Below, one piece after another: positions 37,378 through 49,711 of a DNA stretch of 64,000 bases. The translations under genes and the position numbers were made by a program. The notes under the pieces were generated by a model that worked only from the letters and a program-made list of their open reading frames with translations, was not told where the DNA came from and searched no databases. How positions within the stretch are numbered: position 1 is the first letter of the stretch; each line of letters starts with the position of its first letter. The DNA comes from Cavenderia fasciculata (Eukaryota; Evosea; Eumycetozoa; Acytosteliales; Cavenderiaceae): NCBI RefSeq assembly GCF_000203815.1, contig NW_004457624.1:1116001-1180000 (forward strand). Reading direction: 5' to 3'.

Positions 37378-39294
37378 TTACTTTCCTAGACGTTCTTTAT
37401 TTCTTCTTTCGGCTTCTTCTCTAGTCATTGCAAATTCTATGGTAGCATCTATCTTTTGAAGTGTTTTAATTTGAATGGCAGATACAAATACTTCGGTGGC
37501 ACCAAACTTCATAGTGACAATAACCGATTTATCTTCAAGATTGTCGCCTGGTGGTACTGGGATTTTGATTTCAGCGGCAAAGGAAATACCAGGTTCGGTT
37601 GTGTATTTGATGTCAGACAAGAGTGAAGTGAATATTGCAATGTTGACAGAGGTTGCTGCAGCACTGACTGGTCCATATCCTCGAGTTACTATTTCGTCGA
37701 TACCAACAGACTGCCAGCAACAACAAATGGACTACAAACATTATTTGCATACAACTTTCCATTGACAAGATAAGGTTGTCTACCAACATGTTTTTCAGGT
37801 GTCATCTCTTCTATCACCTCGACAGCATACGATCTTTGGATAGTACGTTTGGTAATGACAGATGGACGTAGACCAAATCTACATGCACCCTTGACTACAG
37901 ACAATGATGGTCGGGTTGGTACTATAATCCTGGCACCAGTCGATGCAAACTCTCTCTTTACCAATTCTTGTAGGAAATAGTTATCACTAAATCCACCAAT
38001 CATAAAGATAAAATTTGGTTTCTTGATGGCATCGTTTTGTAGCATTTGTTGCTTGACGCAATCTACTATTTTGTGGAATAGTGGTTGTAAAAAGGTCATA
38101 AATGATTCCATGGGAATGACAAGATGACCCGATCTCTTGTATTCGATATTGGCAGTGGTGGCAGCATTGTATTTTTGAATTCGTTGGAGTAGCCAATCGA
38201 TATTCTTGTCAAATACACGTGGATTAAATGAAATGTATCTTGGCTTGCCATCGTTGGCGCTACTATCACACATGGACTTCTTGGCACTTTCAAACCTATC
38301 CATCAATGCCATGAAATCAGTACCATCAATCATATCTTGTGTCACCTCATCACCAAGTAAATCCAACATAAATTTCTTAAAGTTTTTGTTACAATAAGTT
38401 GATCCAAAATTACCTCCAAATGGTCTGACAATTCCTTCAATCTTTCCATCAGCCAATTGTTTATAAACTTTAATCAAATAATGAAATAAGTAAATTAATA
38501 AACAATGATCAATAATAACAATAATTAAATATTACATACCAGTAAAATCAGCAGTACCTCCACCAATATCAAATACAAGAACAATTTGACCAGCCTCTAC
38601 ACTATAGTTATTTGTTTTTTCAAAAATACAATCCATAGCTCCACTCTCTGGTTCATATGCAAGTATTAATGATTCTAAAGAAAAAGAAGAAGAAGAAGAA
38701 AGATAATTAATTAAACAAGAAGAAAGGTGATGTGAATATGATATATCTGACATGTTTCATACCTTTATCATTAGCAATAGTACATAAACCAGCACTGATA
38801 GCACACCGACGCATGATTTGTTTAGCTGCGTCATCCCAAATGGCAGGTACTGTGATGACCCATAGAACTTGACTTGGTTCAACTGCGTTGGTGTTGCCAT
38901 TGTTGATTCTCTCCAAACTTGTTTGTTTAAAGAACTTTAGAGTCTCTGTGATGAGTGTTTCAACCGATGCAGTTTGATCACAATTATCAGCCTTGACCAT
39001 TGTCTTTTCTCTCGACTCTGAGTCAAATAGTACCATCTTGAAGTTTGAAAAGATAGCATTATCATGATCTTCACGAGCATCATAACCAAACTTTACAAGC
39101 TTTCCATTCACATCGATTGATATCAAGGTCAATGTCTTTAAACTAGTCGATCCACCCCCAGGCCACGAATCGTGTACATAGATATCAACATTATTTTCTG
39201 TTATAAATGAATATGCATAGCCACTACAACTAGTACCAAAGTCGATTGATACAACTACTTTTTTGTGTGCAGATACAACACCACTTGACAGCAT
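37378..39294 (-). CDS. HSP70 (HSPA12-like), vWA lost, one frame break
   Basis: Three exons (39294-38763, 38674-38540, 38467-37378). The ATPase motifs are excellent: SIDFGTSCSGYAYSF, DIGGGTADFTG, MIGGFSDNYFLQ. In the substrate-binding-like region the frame breaks near 37715 (VVAG, then QSVGIDEIVTRG), consistent with one lost base. It then resumes to KFGATEVFVSA and stops after AERRNKERLGK, exactly where relatives enter the vWA domain. With the frame break, the main product would be a nucleotide-binding domain of about 480 residues. Exon structure equals that of its neighbours. Confidence 0.75.
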
Positions 39295-39696
39295 CTTTTT
39301 TAAAAAAACAAATGATAAATATTAATAATAACAATAATAATAGTCTATTGAAGGTGAAGAAAGATAAGATGAATGTTAAGATGTGACTTTAAAGTCTATT
39401 TATTGTTGTACTAAATTTAGGGAATTAAATATTCAAGTTTTAGATAAAGTTGGATCTTGATAATTATGTTTATTTAGGCAAAACCCAAAAAAATAAGTAT
39501 TCGAAAATAAATATCTGTTGTTGATTGGTGATTGTATTAATACTAAATAATAATCAACTATACTATACTATAATAACAATACTATACTACACTTTTTTAA
39601 AGTTGAAATTGATAATTATAATGATTTATTTAATAAACTGTACATGATTTTATTTTATTTATTTAATTATTTAAAATTGTTGTTTTTATTTATTTA
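39295..39696. other. AT-rich spacer between tandem HSP70 genes
   Basis: I see only AT-rich sequence with TTTATTTA and AATAATAA runs; no gene or structured RNA. Confidence 0.55.
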
Positions 39697-42287
39697 TTAA
39701 CATTGAGTAATTGAATTTGAAACAAATGATACCAAAGATGGAATTAATTTAGTGACATCTGAACCTAGATTGGCAACCACTATCTTCTTTTGGTCGGTAT
39801 CATAGGTCTTTCTAAATTCTTCAATCATCCGATCGGTTTGATGATTAATCTTGATGAAATAATAATCGATTCCTCTATTCTTCATGGTTTTGATTTGTTC
39901 TTCTGGAGGAACATTTGTATCACCGTGTGGTAAAGAATCGGAAACTGCACCGAAATCATGATACTTTGTACCGTGACAGGGAGCGTCAGCAACATGTATA
40001 CACACTTTGGTATACCCTTCTTTCCATTCTTGTAATAGGACATGTTGGAATCCACCAACTACATCTTCTGGAATATCTCCACCTCCACTTGCAACGATCT
40101 TTGCCAAACCTTGTTCGAGTACCTCCATGTTTGATGAAAATGCAATGTTTTCAAATCGAATGGGATCAGTGTAGTCACGGTAACCAACAAATGAAACTTC
40201 AAATTGTATACCAGCGTATGCATTGGATAGTACTTTGGCAAGTTGAACCATCTTGTTTTTGGCCTCGTTGATCCATGATTGCATCGATCCGGTGATATCC
40301 ATGCAAATGCAGAGTTGTACCGACAGAGGTTTAGTCTTTTCAAGACGGATCTTGTTTCTTCTATCAATCTCTTCATTGGTCATTGCAAATTTAATGGAAG
40401 AGTTGACTTTGACACCAGTCTTTACATGACGAGCTGTAACAAATACTTCAGTGGCACCAAACTCTAATGTCACATCGACCTTTCTATCCTCCAGTGTGTC
40501 GCCTGGTGGAATAGCTAGAGTTAGATCACCAGCAAATGAGATTGCAGGATTGGTTGTATAGTCCATCTGTGCGAGATGTGATGTAAATATGGCGAGCTCG
40601 ACAACCTGTTGATTTTCACTAGTTGGTACAAAAGTCTTTGTTTTACTTTCACTCAGACCAATAGATTCACCAGCCTTGACAAACACATCACACACATTCT
40701 TGGCATATGGTTTACCATTGATTATACATTGTTGTCTTCCATTGTGTGGAGTGTCGGCAGTGATGAGACCGTCAACCTCGAGAGCATATGATTTTTGGAC
40801 AATACGTTTAGTGACGACCCATGGACGGAGACCGAATCTACATGCACCCTTGACAACACACAAAGATGGTCGTAGTGGTATTATGACATTTTCACCACCG
40901 GGTCCACGTCCAAACTCTTTCTTTATCAATTGTTGAAGGAAATAGTTTTCACTAAACCCACCAATCATAAAGATATGAGTTGGGTTGCAAATGGCAGGGT
41001 TGGTGTTCATTTGATCCTTGATGCAGTCAATAATACTCTTGAATAATGGGTTGAGAAACAACTCCATAAAAGTGTTTAATGGGATATAGAGATGACCAGA
41101 TCTCTTGTATTCAAGGCCGGCACCTTGGTGTCGGTGGTTATAGTCATTGACTCTTCCAATGAACCATTCAATAGATTGGTCAATCGTTCTTGGACTAAAT
41201 GCAATGATTCTTGGCTTGTCATCGCTACAAGATTCGCTTGAACACATTGACCTTTTAACAATTTCAAATCTATCCAACAAAGTAATAAAGTCGAGACTAT
41301 TGATGATTTCTTGTTGTTTGGGAGGAAGGAAGCCAAACAAATCCAACAAGAAATCCTTAAATCTTGCATTGCTATAAGTAGACCCGTAATTGCCACCAAA
41401 TGGTCTAACAATACTTTCAATCTTTCCATCTGCCAATTGTCTGTAAACTATCATAAAACATTGTAATATATTAGTCGGATATATTCATTTATTCATTCAT
41501 TCATTCATTCAGTACTTATACCGTATTTACTACATACCAGTAAAATCAACAGTACCTCCACCAAGATCACAAACAAGAACCGTTTGACCAACCTCTACAT
41601 GGTAGAGACGTGTTCTTTCAAATATACAATCCATAGCTCCACTCTCTGGTTCATATGCAAGTAACAATGATTCTAAAAAATAAAGAAGAGATAATAATTA
41701 ATTACTAAAGGGTTGATGTGATTTATAAATGTTGATCTTTTGAATTATATTGATGACATACCTTTATCATCAGCAATAGTACATAAACCAGCTTTGATAG
41801 CACACTGACGCATGATTTGTTTAGCAGCATCATCCCAAATTGCAGGTACTGTGATGACCCATAGTACATCACTTTGATGGATCTTGTTCTTTCTAGCATT
41901 ATTGATTCTCTCCAAAACTGTTTGTCCAAAGAACCTGAGAGTCTCTGTGATGAGCCATTCGACCGATGCAGTTTGATCACAATTATCAGCCTTGACCATT
42001 GTCTTTTCTCTAGACACCGAGTTAAAGAGTACCATCTTGTAGTTTGAAAAGATAGCATTACCGTGATCTTCACGAGCATCATAACCAAACTTTGATAGTC
42101 TCCCGTGTTGGTCGAGCGAGATTACAGTTACTGTCTTTGAGTTGACACAGCCTCCTCCAGCCCAAGAGTCGTGTACATAGATATTTACATTTTCATCACT
42201 ATTGGTTATAAATGCATAAGCACTACCACTACAACTAGTACCAAAGTCAATAGCCACTGCTGCTGTTTTGTGTTTTGGTAAAACCAT
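39697..42287 (-). CDS. HSP70 (HSPA12-like) with C-terminal vWA domain
   Basis: Three exons (42287-41762, 41672-41538, 41457-39697 read with acceptor at 41448-41449, so coding from 41447) give 803 residues. All HSP70 nucleotide motifs are intact: AIDFGTSCSGSAYAF, CDLGGGTVDFTG, MIGGFSENYFLQ. The beta-rich substrate-binding-like region follows (FGATEVFVTARHVKTG). The vWA domain spans about residues 595-800, with MIDAS CMDITGSM, SFVGYRD, SGGGDIPEDV and HVADAPCHG. This is the best-preserved long member and the best reference for the family. It is likely a cytosolic ATP-dependent protein with a metal-dependent binding face; partner unknown. Confidence 0.92.
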
Positions 42288-42616
42288 GATAGTTTGTAAA
42301 AAAAAAAAAAATTTAAAAAAAGATAATTAATTAATTAGAGAGAAATGAAATTATTATTGATAATAGTCTCTCTCTATATATATAAATATAAAAGATAAGA
42401 TTGTAACTTAAAAATTTAAAGTTAACTTTCTTTTTTTTGTTTTTTTGAAAAGAGTAAAGCCCATCTCGAAATTTCGAGTTTAGGGAAGGAAAACCATAAA
42501 ACCAACATGGCCATGTGATTGGTCTAAAAAGATAGGTTGTTGTTTTATATCTGTACAAAAGGTGATCATGATGATTCTTTCCAATTTCTTTATTCTATTC
42601 TTATTCCTTGATTCCT
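42288..42616. other. Intergenic between HSP70 cluster and TGS1
   Basis: AT-rich with TATATA runs. An imperfect palindrome ATCTCGAAATTTCGAGT lies at 42463-42479 (CTCGAAATTTCGAG, perfect 14-base core). I see no gene. Confidence 0.55.
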
Positions 42617-43672
42617 CTATTCTTCATTTGAAGGGTTGAAATTTCTAATGGTATTACCAAAATAAACAGTGATAGTTTTAACAAAATCGTTGATATAATT
42701 CTCTTCGACTTCACAATGATCGGTTCCACCATAGGAACGAGACATTGCAGTCAATTTGGCAAGATCTAAATGATCGATATTATTTGGCAAGTAGTAGACT
42801 ATATTTGGTGTAATTTTAAGAGCAGCCCTGAAAATATCGAAACCGTCTGGTGTAAAGTCTGACAATTGAGTCAAGCTTTTATCACGATACGATGGACCAC
42901 CCCAAGGTGGTGACAGGAATATAACATCGACATGAGTGATACCTTGGATGGATCGAGCAACATCCATAAAATTACCATTAATAAAATCAATCTTTTCTAC
43001 ACATCTGTAGACGTTGGCATTATTGATTGCCAATTGTACCTTTGTCGGATCCAAATCCACGGCCAATACATGACCACATGTTCTTGCAAATTGTATACTA
43101 TTTCCACCAGCTCCTCCAAATCCATCTATAATAAAGTCACATCTACATCTCTCTGCTATATGTTTTGCTATTTTCTCTGGTGTCACAGAGTACCATGATT
43201 CTACAAAAAGAAACAATAAACAACTAGTAAGTAAAATGTATATGTATATGTATATAAATATATTTGATTACATACCATCATCCATTAATATACCTTGATC
43301 ATATTTTGAAAACAATCTAAACTTTCTTTTTGGTCCTCCCGTAGGATCATAATCATCGATCAATTTTAAAATCAATGATTTTGGTATTGGTATCTCTTCT
43401 ACATATTTAATTACTGCTGCTGCCGATGTTTTCGTTTCCTTTGTTGATGTACTATTGTTATTAGTATTAGGTGTCTTTTCAACCTTGCTATTGTTCTTGC
43501 ACGTCAATGCTGTTAACTTCTTTTTAGCTCTTTTCCTCTTTGCCAATTTGATATTTTGATCATTCATTATACTATTCAATTTTGTAATCTTTGCTTCTAT
43601 CTTAGTCGTCGTTGTTGTAGATGCTGTAGTAGGTATATCTGTATTTGTAGTTGTAGTTGTAGTCGTACTCAT
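42617..43672 (-). CDS. tgs1: Trimethylguanosine synthase
   Basis: Two exons (43672-43276, 43200-42617) joined in phase 1 give 326 residues. The enzyme adds two methyl groups to the m7G cap of snRNAs and snoRNAs. The N-terminal 90 residues are a Thr/Lys-rich low-complexity tail. The catalytic part shows WYSVTPEKIAKHIA, the SAM-binding DGFGGAGGNSIQFA, AVDLDPTKVQLAINNA, INGNFMDVA and the catalytic SPPWGGP, closely like TGS1 of animals and yeast. Size is that of the catalytic core; the long N-terminal region of human TGS1 is absent, as in yeast. It is transcribed divergently from the POP4 gene, 200 bases away. Nuclear/nucleolar location is expected. Confidence 0.95.
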
Positions 43673-43872
43673 TTCAAAAGAGAGAAATAATGAAAGGGAC
43701 GAATGAAAGATGAAAGAAACTATATTTGTCTTTTGAAAAAACTTTGAACTATGAAACGAGGAGACACCCTGATCAGATTTAATTTATATTTATTTCATTT
43801 CATTTCATTCGTTGTCATCATTATTTGTTTTGTGTATATATATATATATATATATATTTATTAAAAGAGGGA
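43673..43872. promoter_or_regulatory. Divergent intergenic region between tgs1 and pop4
   Basis: Only 200 bases separate the two start codons. It includes a (TA)n run at about 43837-43856 and CATTTCATTTCATTTCATTC repeats near 43795-43812. It must hold both promoters; specific sites cannot be recognised. Confidence 0.5.
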
Positions 43873-44759
43873 ATGTCATCATATACACCAATAGGAGATA
43901 AAGAATTTACAGAGAATAGAACAAAGGTAGTTGAATTGTTTCAAGATTTTACACCTGCCGTAGTATCTCTACAAGTACAGAAACAAAAATACACTCAATT
44001 CGATACAAGACCAAAACCAATAGCACCAAAGAGAAAGATTGATCATGATCAACAACAACAAATATCATCAAATAATAATGAAGAAGAAGTAAAAAAGAAA
44101 CCTGTACAAAGAATAAACGCAAAATCAAAAAGTAACCTTTACAACTTTGATGCTCAAGACATTATATATGATCAATATCTACCATTACACGATCTATGGA
44201 CTCAATATACATTTGATTTACTTAAAGGTCATAGGTATGTACTCTCAAAAGACAATAATAATAGTGGTTGATGATAAATGACTCATTCAAATACCTTTAC
44301 CTTTACCTCACCTTTTCTTTCTTTTCATTAAGTCCGATGGCATTTCAAACTATATTTTTAAGAGCAGATTTACATGGAGCAATCATATTGGTTGTTAAAT
44401 CAAAATGTCCAAGTTATATAGGACAATGTGGTATAGTCTTGCAAGAGACTGAAAATGTATTTAAAATAGTTACCAAAGATAATGGTTTGAGACGTAAGTG
44501 TTACACCATCCAGCATCATCATGTCATAAACTCTTGATTTATGAATCCGATTCGGATGTACCAAACTCTTACCAAAAATACTCTTTACTTCTTCTTCTTC
44601 TTCTTCCTCCTCTGAACAGAAATACCAAAAGCCAAGAATGTATTCCAAATCAATGTGGGTGACCATTCTTTTGTGATTTATGGTGACAACTTTTGCTTTA
44701 GAAGTAGCGAAAGAAGTGTTAGGAAGTTTAAGGCAACAAAGACAATCGAAATCAAATAA
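43873..44759 (+). CDS. pop4: RNase P/MRP protein subunit POP4 (Rpp29)
   Basis: Three exons (43873-44234, 44333-44493, 44620-44759) keep phase and give 220 residues. I start at ATG 43873, because the upstream in-frame ATG at 43825 lies in a TA-repeat leader. The C-terminal half has the Sm-like POP4/Rpp29 fold signature: FLRADLHGAIILVVKSKCPSYIGQ, GIVLQETENVFKIVTKDN, IPKAKNVFQINVG, FVIYGDNFCFRSSERS. The N-terminus carries a Gln/Asn run and a basic patch. It is a subunit shared by RNase P (tRNA 5' maturation) and RNase MRP (rRNA processing) in the nucleolus. Confidence 0.93.
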
Positions 44760-47084
44760 AACTCTCAACTACCAACCACCTCTATTTCCAAACAACAGCC
44801 CAACCCATCGACAATATTGTAATGAAAATGATGAATGATGCCAAGATATTGTTTTGTTAATGGGTAAAATAGCGACCAATCCCCACCAATAGTAGATTGT
44901 CGTGCAAAGAAAAGAAAAAAAAGATCTACGAGCCTTTCAACTTTGTTCAGATTTGTTGAACATCACCAAACTACCTACATTGCCTTCTTTTACCTAAACA
45001 AGGCATGCCCTTATCACATATCTAAAATCTTGTTGTTACTGTGATCACGATGATGATACTTTCCAACAAATATCTATCTATCCATCCCTCTGTTGTGTGC
45101 TTGGGTAAACAAACAAAACACTACCAACAGCTGACACTTTGGAGATACAACTGACTACTGGTCAATAACCATTCTACAACCAACCAACCAACACAACAGT
45201 GTGTCTGTCCTCTCTTGTTGTTCGATGAGTGACACCCAATGAGAATGCCGAAACCAACCAACTCATTGCCGTGTTGGTTCTCTGCCTACCATGGTGTCAT
45301 AGACACACACTTCACAGAATTATGTATTGTCGAGATATTTCGATGGGCGACGCCCTAGTTCACTCTATCTGACCCTTTTGGTGGACAAGAAAAAAACAAT
45401 TGCAAAGATACGCTCATTTTCCCTATACCCGCAGGTTCGCGCAAAAGGCGAGGGGAGGCAAATCTCTGGTTCATTAGGGTATATATCTTGTTATTCTGTT
45501 CAGAGACAACAACAAAGGTCTTCTCCACCACCACCAACTTTGTCGAGAAAGTCTACTGTACTGTCTCGAGACACACTATAGAATAGGTGCACCTCTCACC
45601 ATCTTCGATGAACCTAAGGATAATGCGAGGGTTGATTGGATCTTGACAAGAGATGATCGACAAGGGAAAGGTGAACTCGTGTCTGAATCAGCGAGTTTTT
45701 CAGGCAAAGGCGACTAGAAGTCAGATCAGAAGTCTAGACAGCCCAACTGAGTGGGACAGGGGGCTCTATTCAAAGCATACGTCTGATTGGAAAATTGTAT
45801 CAATCACGCACGCACGGGGGTTGCGAGCACAAGATATTTAGTTTTTTGTTTTTTTCGATCAAAAAAAAACAAATTTGTTTTAGATATATCGATGATGGAA
45901 GAAAATATCTTTTTTGTGTGGCTTGGCTTGCTTGCTTGGGGAGAGCACTTAATAATAATAGTAAAAAAAAAAATTCAAAAAAAGCATCAGTTTGAACATT
46001 GTGTTGTGAGCGATTGGTTGATTGTTTTCTTCTATTTCCTATTATATAAAAATATCCTATATATATTTATATATATATATATATAATCATACAAATACAC
46101 ACATACACACACACACACCCTACACATATATTTATATTTTCATAATATTATTTTAATTTCCAGATAGACAATAGTCGAGTCACATCCCAGGATAGGAGAA
46201 AAAAAAAGAGAACTTCATAGCTCAGCAGTAGGAAAAGAGATCTCGATCGAGGACTTAGAAGATATCATTGAAGGAAATTTGTACATAAAAAAAATCACAG
46301 AATCAGCAAATCTACACAAAAAAACAGCAAACATACCACTCTCAAGGTTACAAAAAAAAGAGAAGCTACAAATTTAGGGCCAAGGACTTCAACACCACAC
46401 CACCACCGCCACCACAACAACAGCAACAACACAACAATAATTTTCATTTTTTCAATTACAGGCTCATAACAATCAATATCTATCTATATCTATTCGTGGT
46501 TCATCATATCTATCTATCTATTCTTCTTATTTATTAAATTACCTGATATTTTTCCGACCTATTTATTTATTAGTACATTAAAATTATAATGTATATATCC
46601 ATCACTAATCATTCGCAATAATAATCATAATGTAAATTAATTCGATCGGCATAATAATAATAATAATAATAATAATCATAATAATATAATCTCAATAATC
46701 AATAATTCATTAATTAATATACGGCGACGACGACATTGGATTTGATCTTCCAAATCAAATCAAAATCTCCCTCCTCCCCCCCCCCCCCCCTTTTTTTTTT
46801 TTTTCAATCTGATTGTAATCTATCCAAATCACAAGGTCTCCGTTTCTCACAAGGACAACTATTTTTTTTATAAATCAACCAATCACAAAACAAAACCTTT
46901 GTAATATTATAACTTTTTCCCCATCCCCCCTTTTTTATTTTTTTTTGTATTAATAGTAGTACTACTAGTCATTTAGTTAGTAAATAATCGCATATCTTTT
47001 TAATTTTTCCTCCATAATAATAATTAACAAGTAATATTACTTGCTTGTGTATATATATTATTTTTTTTTTTCCACATATCAATC
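44760..47084. other. Long non-coding stretch with GC-richer block
   Basis: From 44820 to about 45840 base composition is clearly less AT-rich than the surroundings. No frame is convincing, and no family-specific motif of 7SL, RNase P, MRP or snRNAs is seen. 45840-47084 returns to AT-rich leader-like sequence with a CACACAC run (46092-46118), an ATA repeat (46653-46684) and an unusual C12 followed by T13-14 at about 46778-46804. The right half is probably the promoter and 5' leader of the gene at 47085. Confidence 0.5.
45180..45840. ncRNA. Candidate structured RNA or decayed gene (strand unknown)
   Basis: GC content rises to near half in a genome where non-coding DNA is mostly A/T. There are several short pairings such as TGTCGAG...CTCGAGACA around 45540-45572. 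This is the usual look of a long non-coding RNA gene in AT-rich genomes. I could not match it to a known RNA family, and no tRNA-type B box is present. Evidence is compositional only. Confidence 0.3.
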
Positions 47085-49281
47085 ATGAATCCATCTCAAC
47101 AACAAATAATACCTCAACAACCAAATCAACCAATCTACCCTAGGGTAGGAGTATTTTGGAATCTATGGGAGGCAGCAGTTCCTCCCATGATCAATGTACC
47201 TTCACTTCTTGCACAACTCAAACTTTTTGCAATGTCTTTTGGAGTACTCAAACAATTCATGGTTCTTTCAGACGTTTCCAATGCTGTCCAGACCCGATAT
47301 TATGACACACGATCAGAGTTTAAAAAACATGGAGTGCCATTGCACGAAATTCAATCTGGTGTTTCTCGAGCAACAAGTGATCGTTCAGAAATGGTTGGTC
47401 GCATATGGGAATTTGTTTTTGATAATTACGAATTCTCTTTATCCAATGGTCTACATATTATTTTGATCGATAGAAAGGCAAACGAATATTCAATTGTAAA
47501 ATCTTTAAAATCAAGAGGAATTCAAGTAAGATAGAAAAAAATAGAAAAAAATAGAAAAAAGAAAGAAATATAATATATAATTTATTAATTCTTTTCCTCA
47601 TCTCTCTCTTTTTTAGGTTACTACTTTATCCTCACCTTTTCCACCAGTATTCAAAAATAATAATCAACCATCCGATTCACATTCATTTTTTTCAGAGGAT
47701 AATAATTTAAGTTATAATCAACAACAACAAACACAACAACAAACTCATCACCAACAACAAAATCAACATCAACAACAACAACAACATCAACCACAACAAG
47801 AGTATTACAGACAACCATCACAACAACAACAACAACAAAATTATAATACTAATCATTATGGAAATAGTTCTGGAAACACTGGCAATGATGAAATTAATTA
47901 TAATTATAAACCCCAACAACAACATAATAATAATAATAATAATCATTACCATCACCAACATCATCAACAACAACAACAACAAAATTATCATTCAAATCAC
48001 TACAATCAAAATATAGATCATCATGAAAGTGATTTTATGGATGATGGAGATATTGTTGGTAATCATAATATAGATCATATTACCAATAGTACCAATGGTT
48101 TGTCGTTGGGATCATCACAAAATCTAAGTTTGGTAAATAGTGGAGGCAATATTTCACCACCTCACTCTGTTGTGACCCAAGCCTCGTTGCCCTCACCGCA
48201 ACTCCAGTCCCAATCTTCCACACCCACCTACCACCCTGTATCTAGTACTACTCCCACCTCTTCACCAAGTTTCCCAGCCCTTAATTTGGGAGGGATTTCA
48301 ATTGGTAACTCACCGTCACTTTCTTCACCAACCCTTTCAGGGTCATCGTCTTCTTCCTATTCATCGCCGATGACCACTCCTCACCAACCACCCACTCCTA
48401 CCAACCCCCTTTCACTTTCCTCTGCGTTCCATTCATTGGCAGCGTCTTCTGCATCTTCATCACCCATACACACGCCAAAATCCTACACATCCTCTCCTTT
48501 GCCATCGCCAACTGCATCTAGTGCATTTGTTCCACCAATCAAAACCAACAATCTTATTTCAAACCCTGTTTTACCTTCACCTACTCATCAACAACAACTT
48601 CAACATAAACAACAACAACAACAACAACAAATTCATCATCAACAATTACAACAACAACAACAAATTCAACAACAACAAATACAAATTCAACAACATCAAC
48701 AAATACAACAACAACAAAAACATCAACAAATTCAACAACAACAACAACAAATTCAACAAAATCAACAACAACAACAAAATCCTCAATTTGATAATAATAC
48801 CTTGAAAAGTTTATTTACAGTTATTCAAGGTCTCAAAGATGATGGATTTAGACCAACTTTTAAAGTAATTCTACCAAGACTTGGAAATCTTTTGGGAGTA
48901 CGTATCCATCGTTCTGCATTTGAAAAGATTCTTGAAAAGGCCAAGAACAACAACTTCCACATTGATTACACCACCAAGACCATCTACCACAAGGATGACA
49001 TCTATGGTGGCTCTGATCCTCACCATGCCGACAAGTCCCACTTTGCCAAAGAAGAGTTGACCGAGTTCCTTCAACTCATTGAATCGTCCCAAGTCAAAGT
49101 TTTCCCCTCGAGATTTAATATGGTTCTCTGGGTAACATCTTGTAATCTTCCTCTTATAAGTAAACTCAAGCAGGGTCAAATAGTCGAGCTTTGTCAAGTT
49201 GCCATCAATGAAAAATATGTTTCACTTGATGAAAACAAAAAAGGTTCAAAAACATCAACAAAAGATCAACAACAACAATAA
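47085..49281 (+). CDS. NYN-domain putative RNase with C-terminal helical domain
   Basis: Exons 47085-47525 and 47617-49281 (phase 0) give 701 residues. Residues about 20-150 look like a NYN (PIN-like) nuclease domain of the Limkain/MARF1 type: VGVFWNLWEAAVP at the first acidic strand, FMVLSDVSNAV, IWEFVFDNY and IILIDRKANEYSIVKSLKSRGIQV. The usual FWDxEN start is FWNLWE here, so one catalytic acid is replaced and activity is uncertain. Long Gln/Asn/Ser/Pro runs fill residues 160-530. The C-terminal 150 residues have two winged-helix-like units (LKSLFTVIQGLKDDGFRPTF; ELTEFLQLIESSQV) reminiscent of LOTUS/OST-HTH RNA-binding domains. Role inferred: RNA binding and turnover. Confidence 0.8.
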
Positions 49282-49711
49282 TTAATAATTAATAATTAAT
49301 AATCAATGAACCATATGACAAAAAAACTCAACCGACTAAATATAATAATAATAATATACAAAGACCAAACCAAACCTTTCTCATCCCAATATATATATAT
49401 ATAACTTTCTCCTATTCCCTATATACTATTTATAATATAATTTTATATAAATCCCCTCCCCCCCCAATCTATAAATCACAATATATATATTAAATTGGAA
49501 CTTTAATCATTTGTTCCATAATTCCCATCCACTACCAACTTTATCATTCAACATAAATATCAATAATATCTTCTACTTACTAATAAATAAATAAAAAGTA
49601 ACAAATATAATGTAATAATACAAAAATAATAATATTATCTAATCTGGATCAGCTTATTCCTTTTCTTTTTTGTGTTTTTTAAATTAAATAATTTAATCTT
49701 TCTTTTCTTCT
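49282..49711. other. Convergent 3' intergenic region
   Basis: AT-rich, with (TA)n at 49391-49403 and a C8 run near 49457-49465. It holds the 3' ends of two converging genes. I see no further gene. Confidence 0.55.

Noticed and set aside
45300-45840. RNase P/MRP or 7SL RNA
   Set aside because: GAAAGTC near 45549 recalls MRP CR-I, but the other conserved boxes could not be found.
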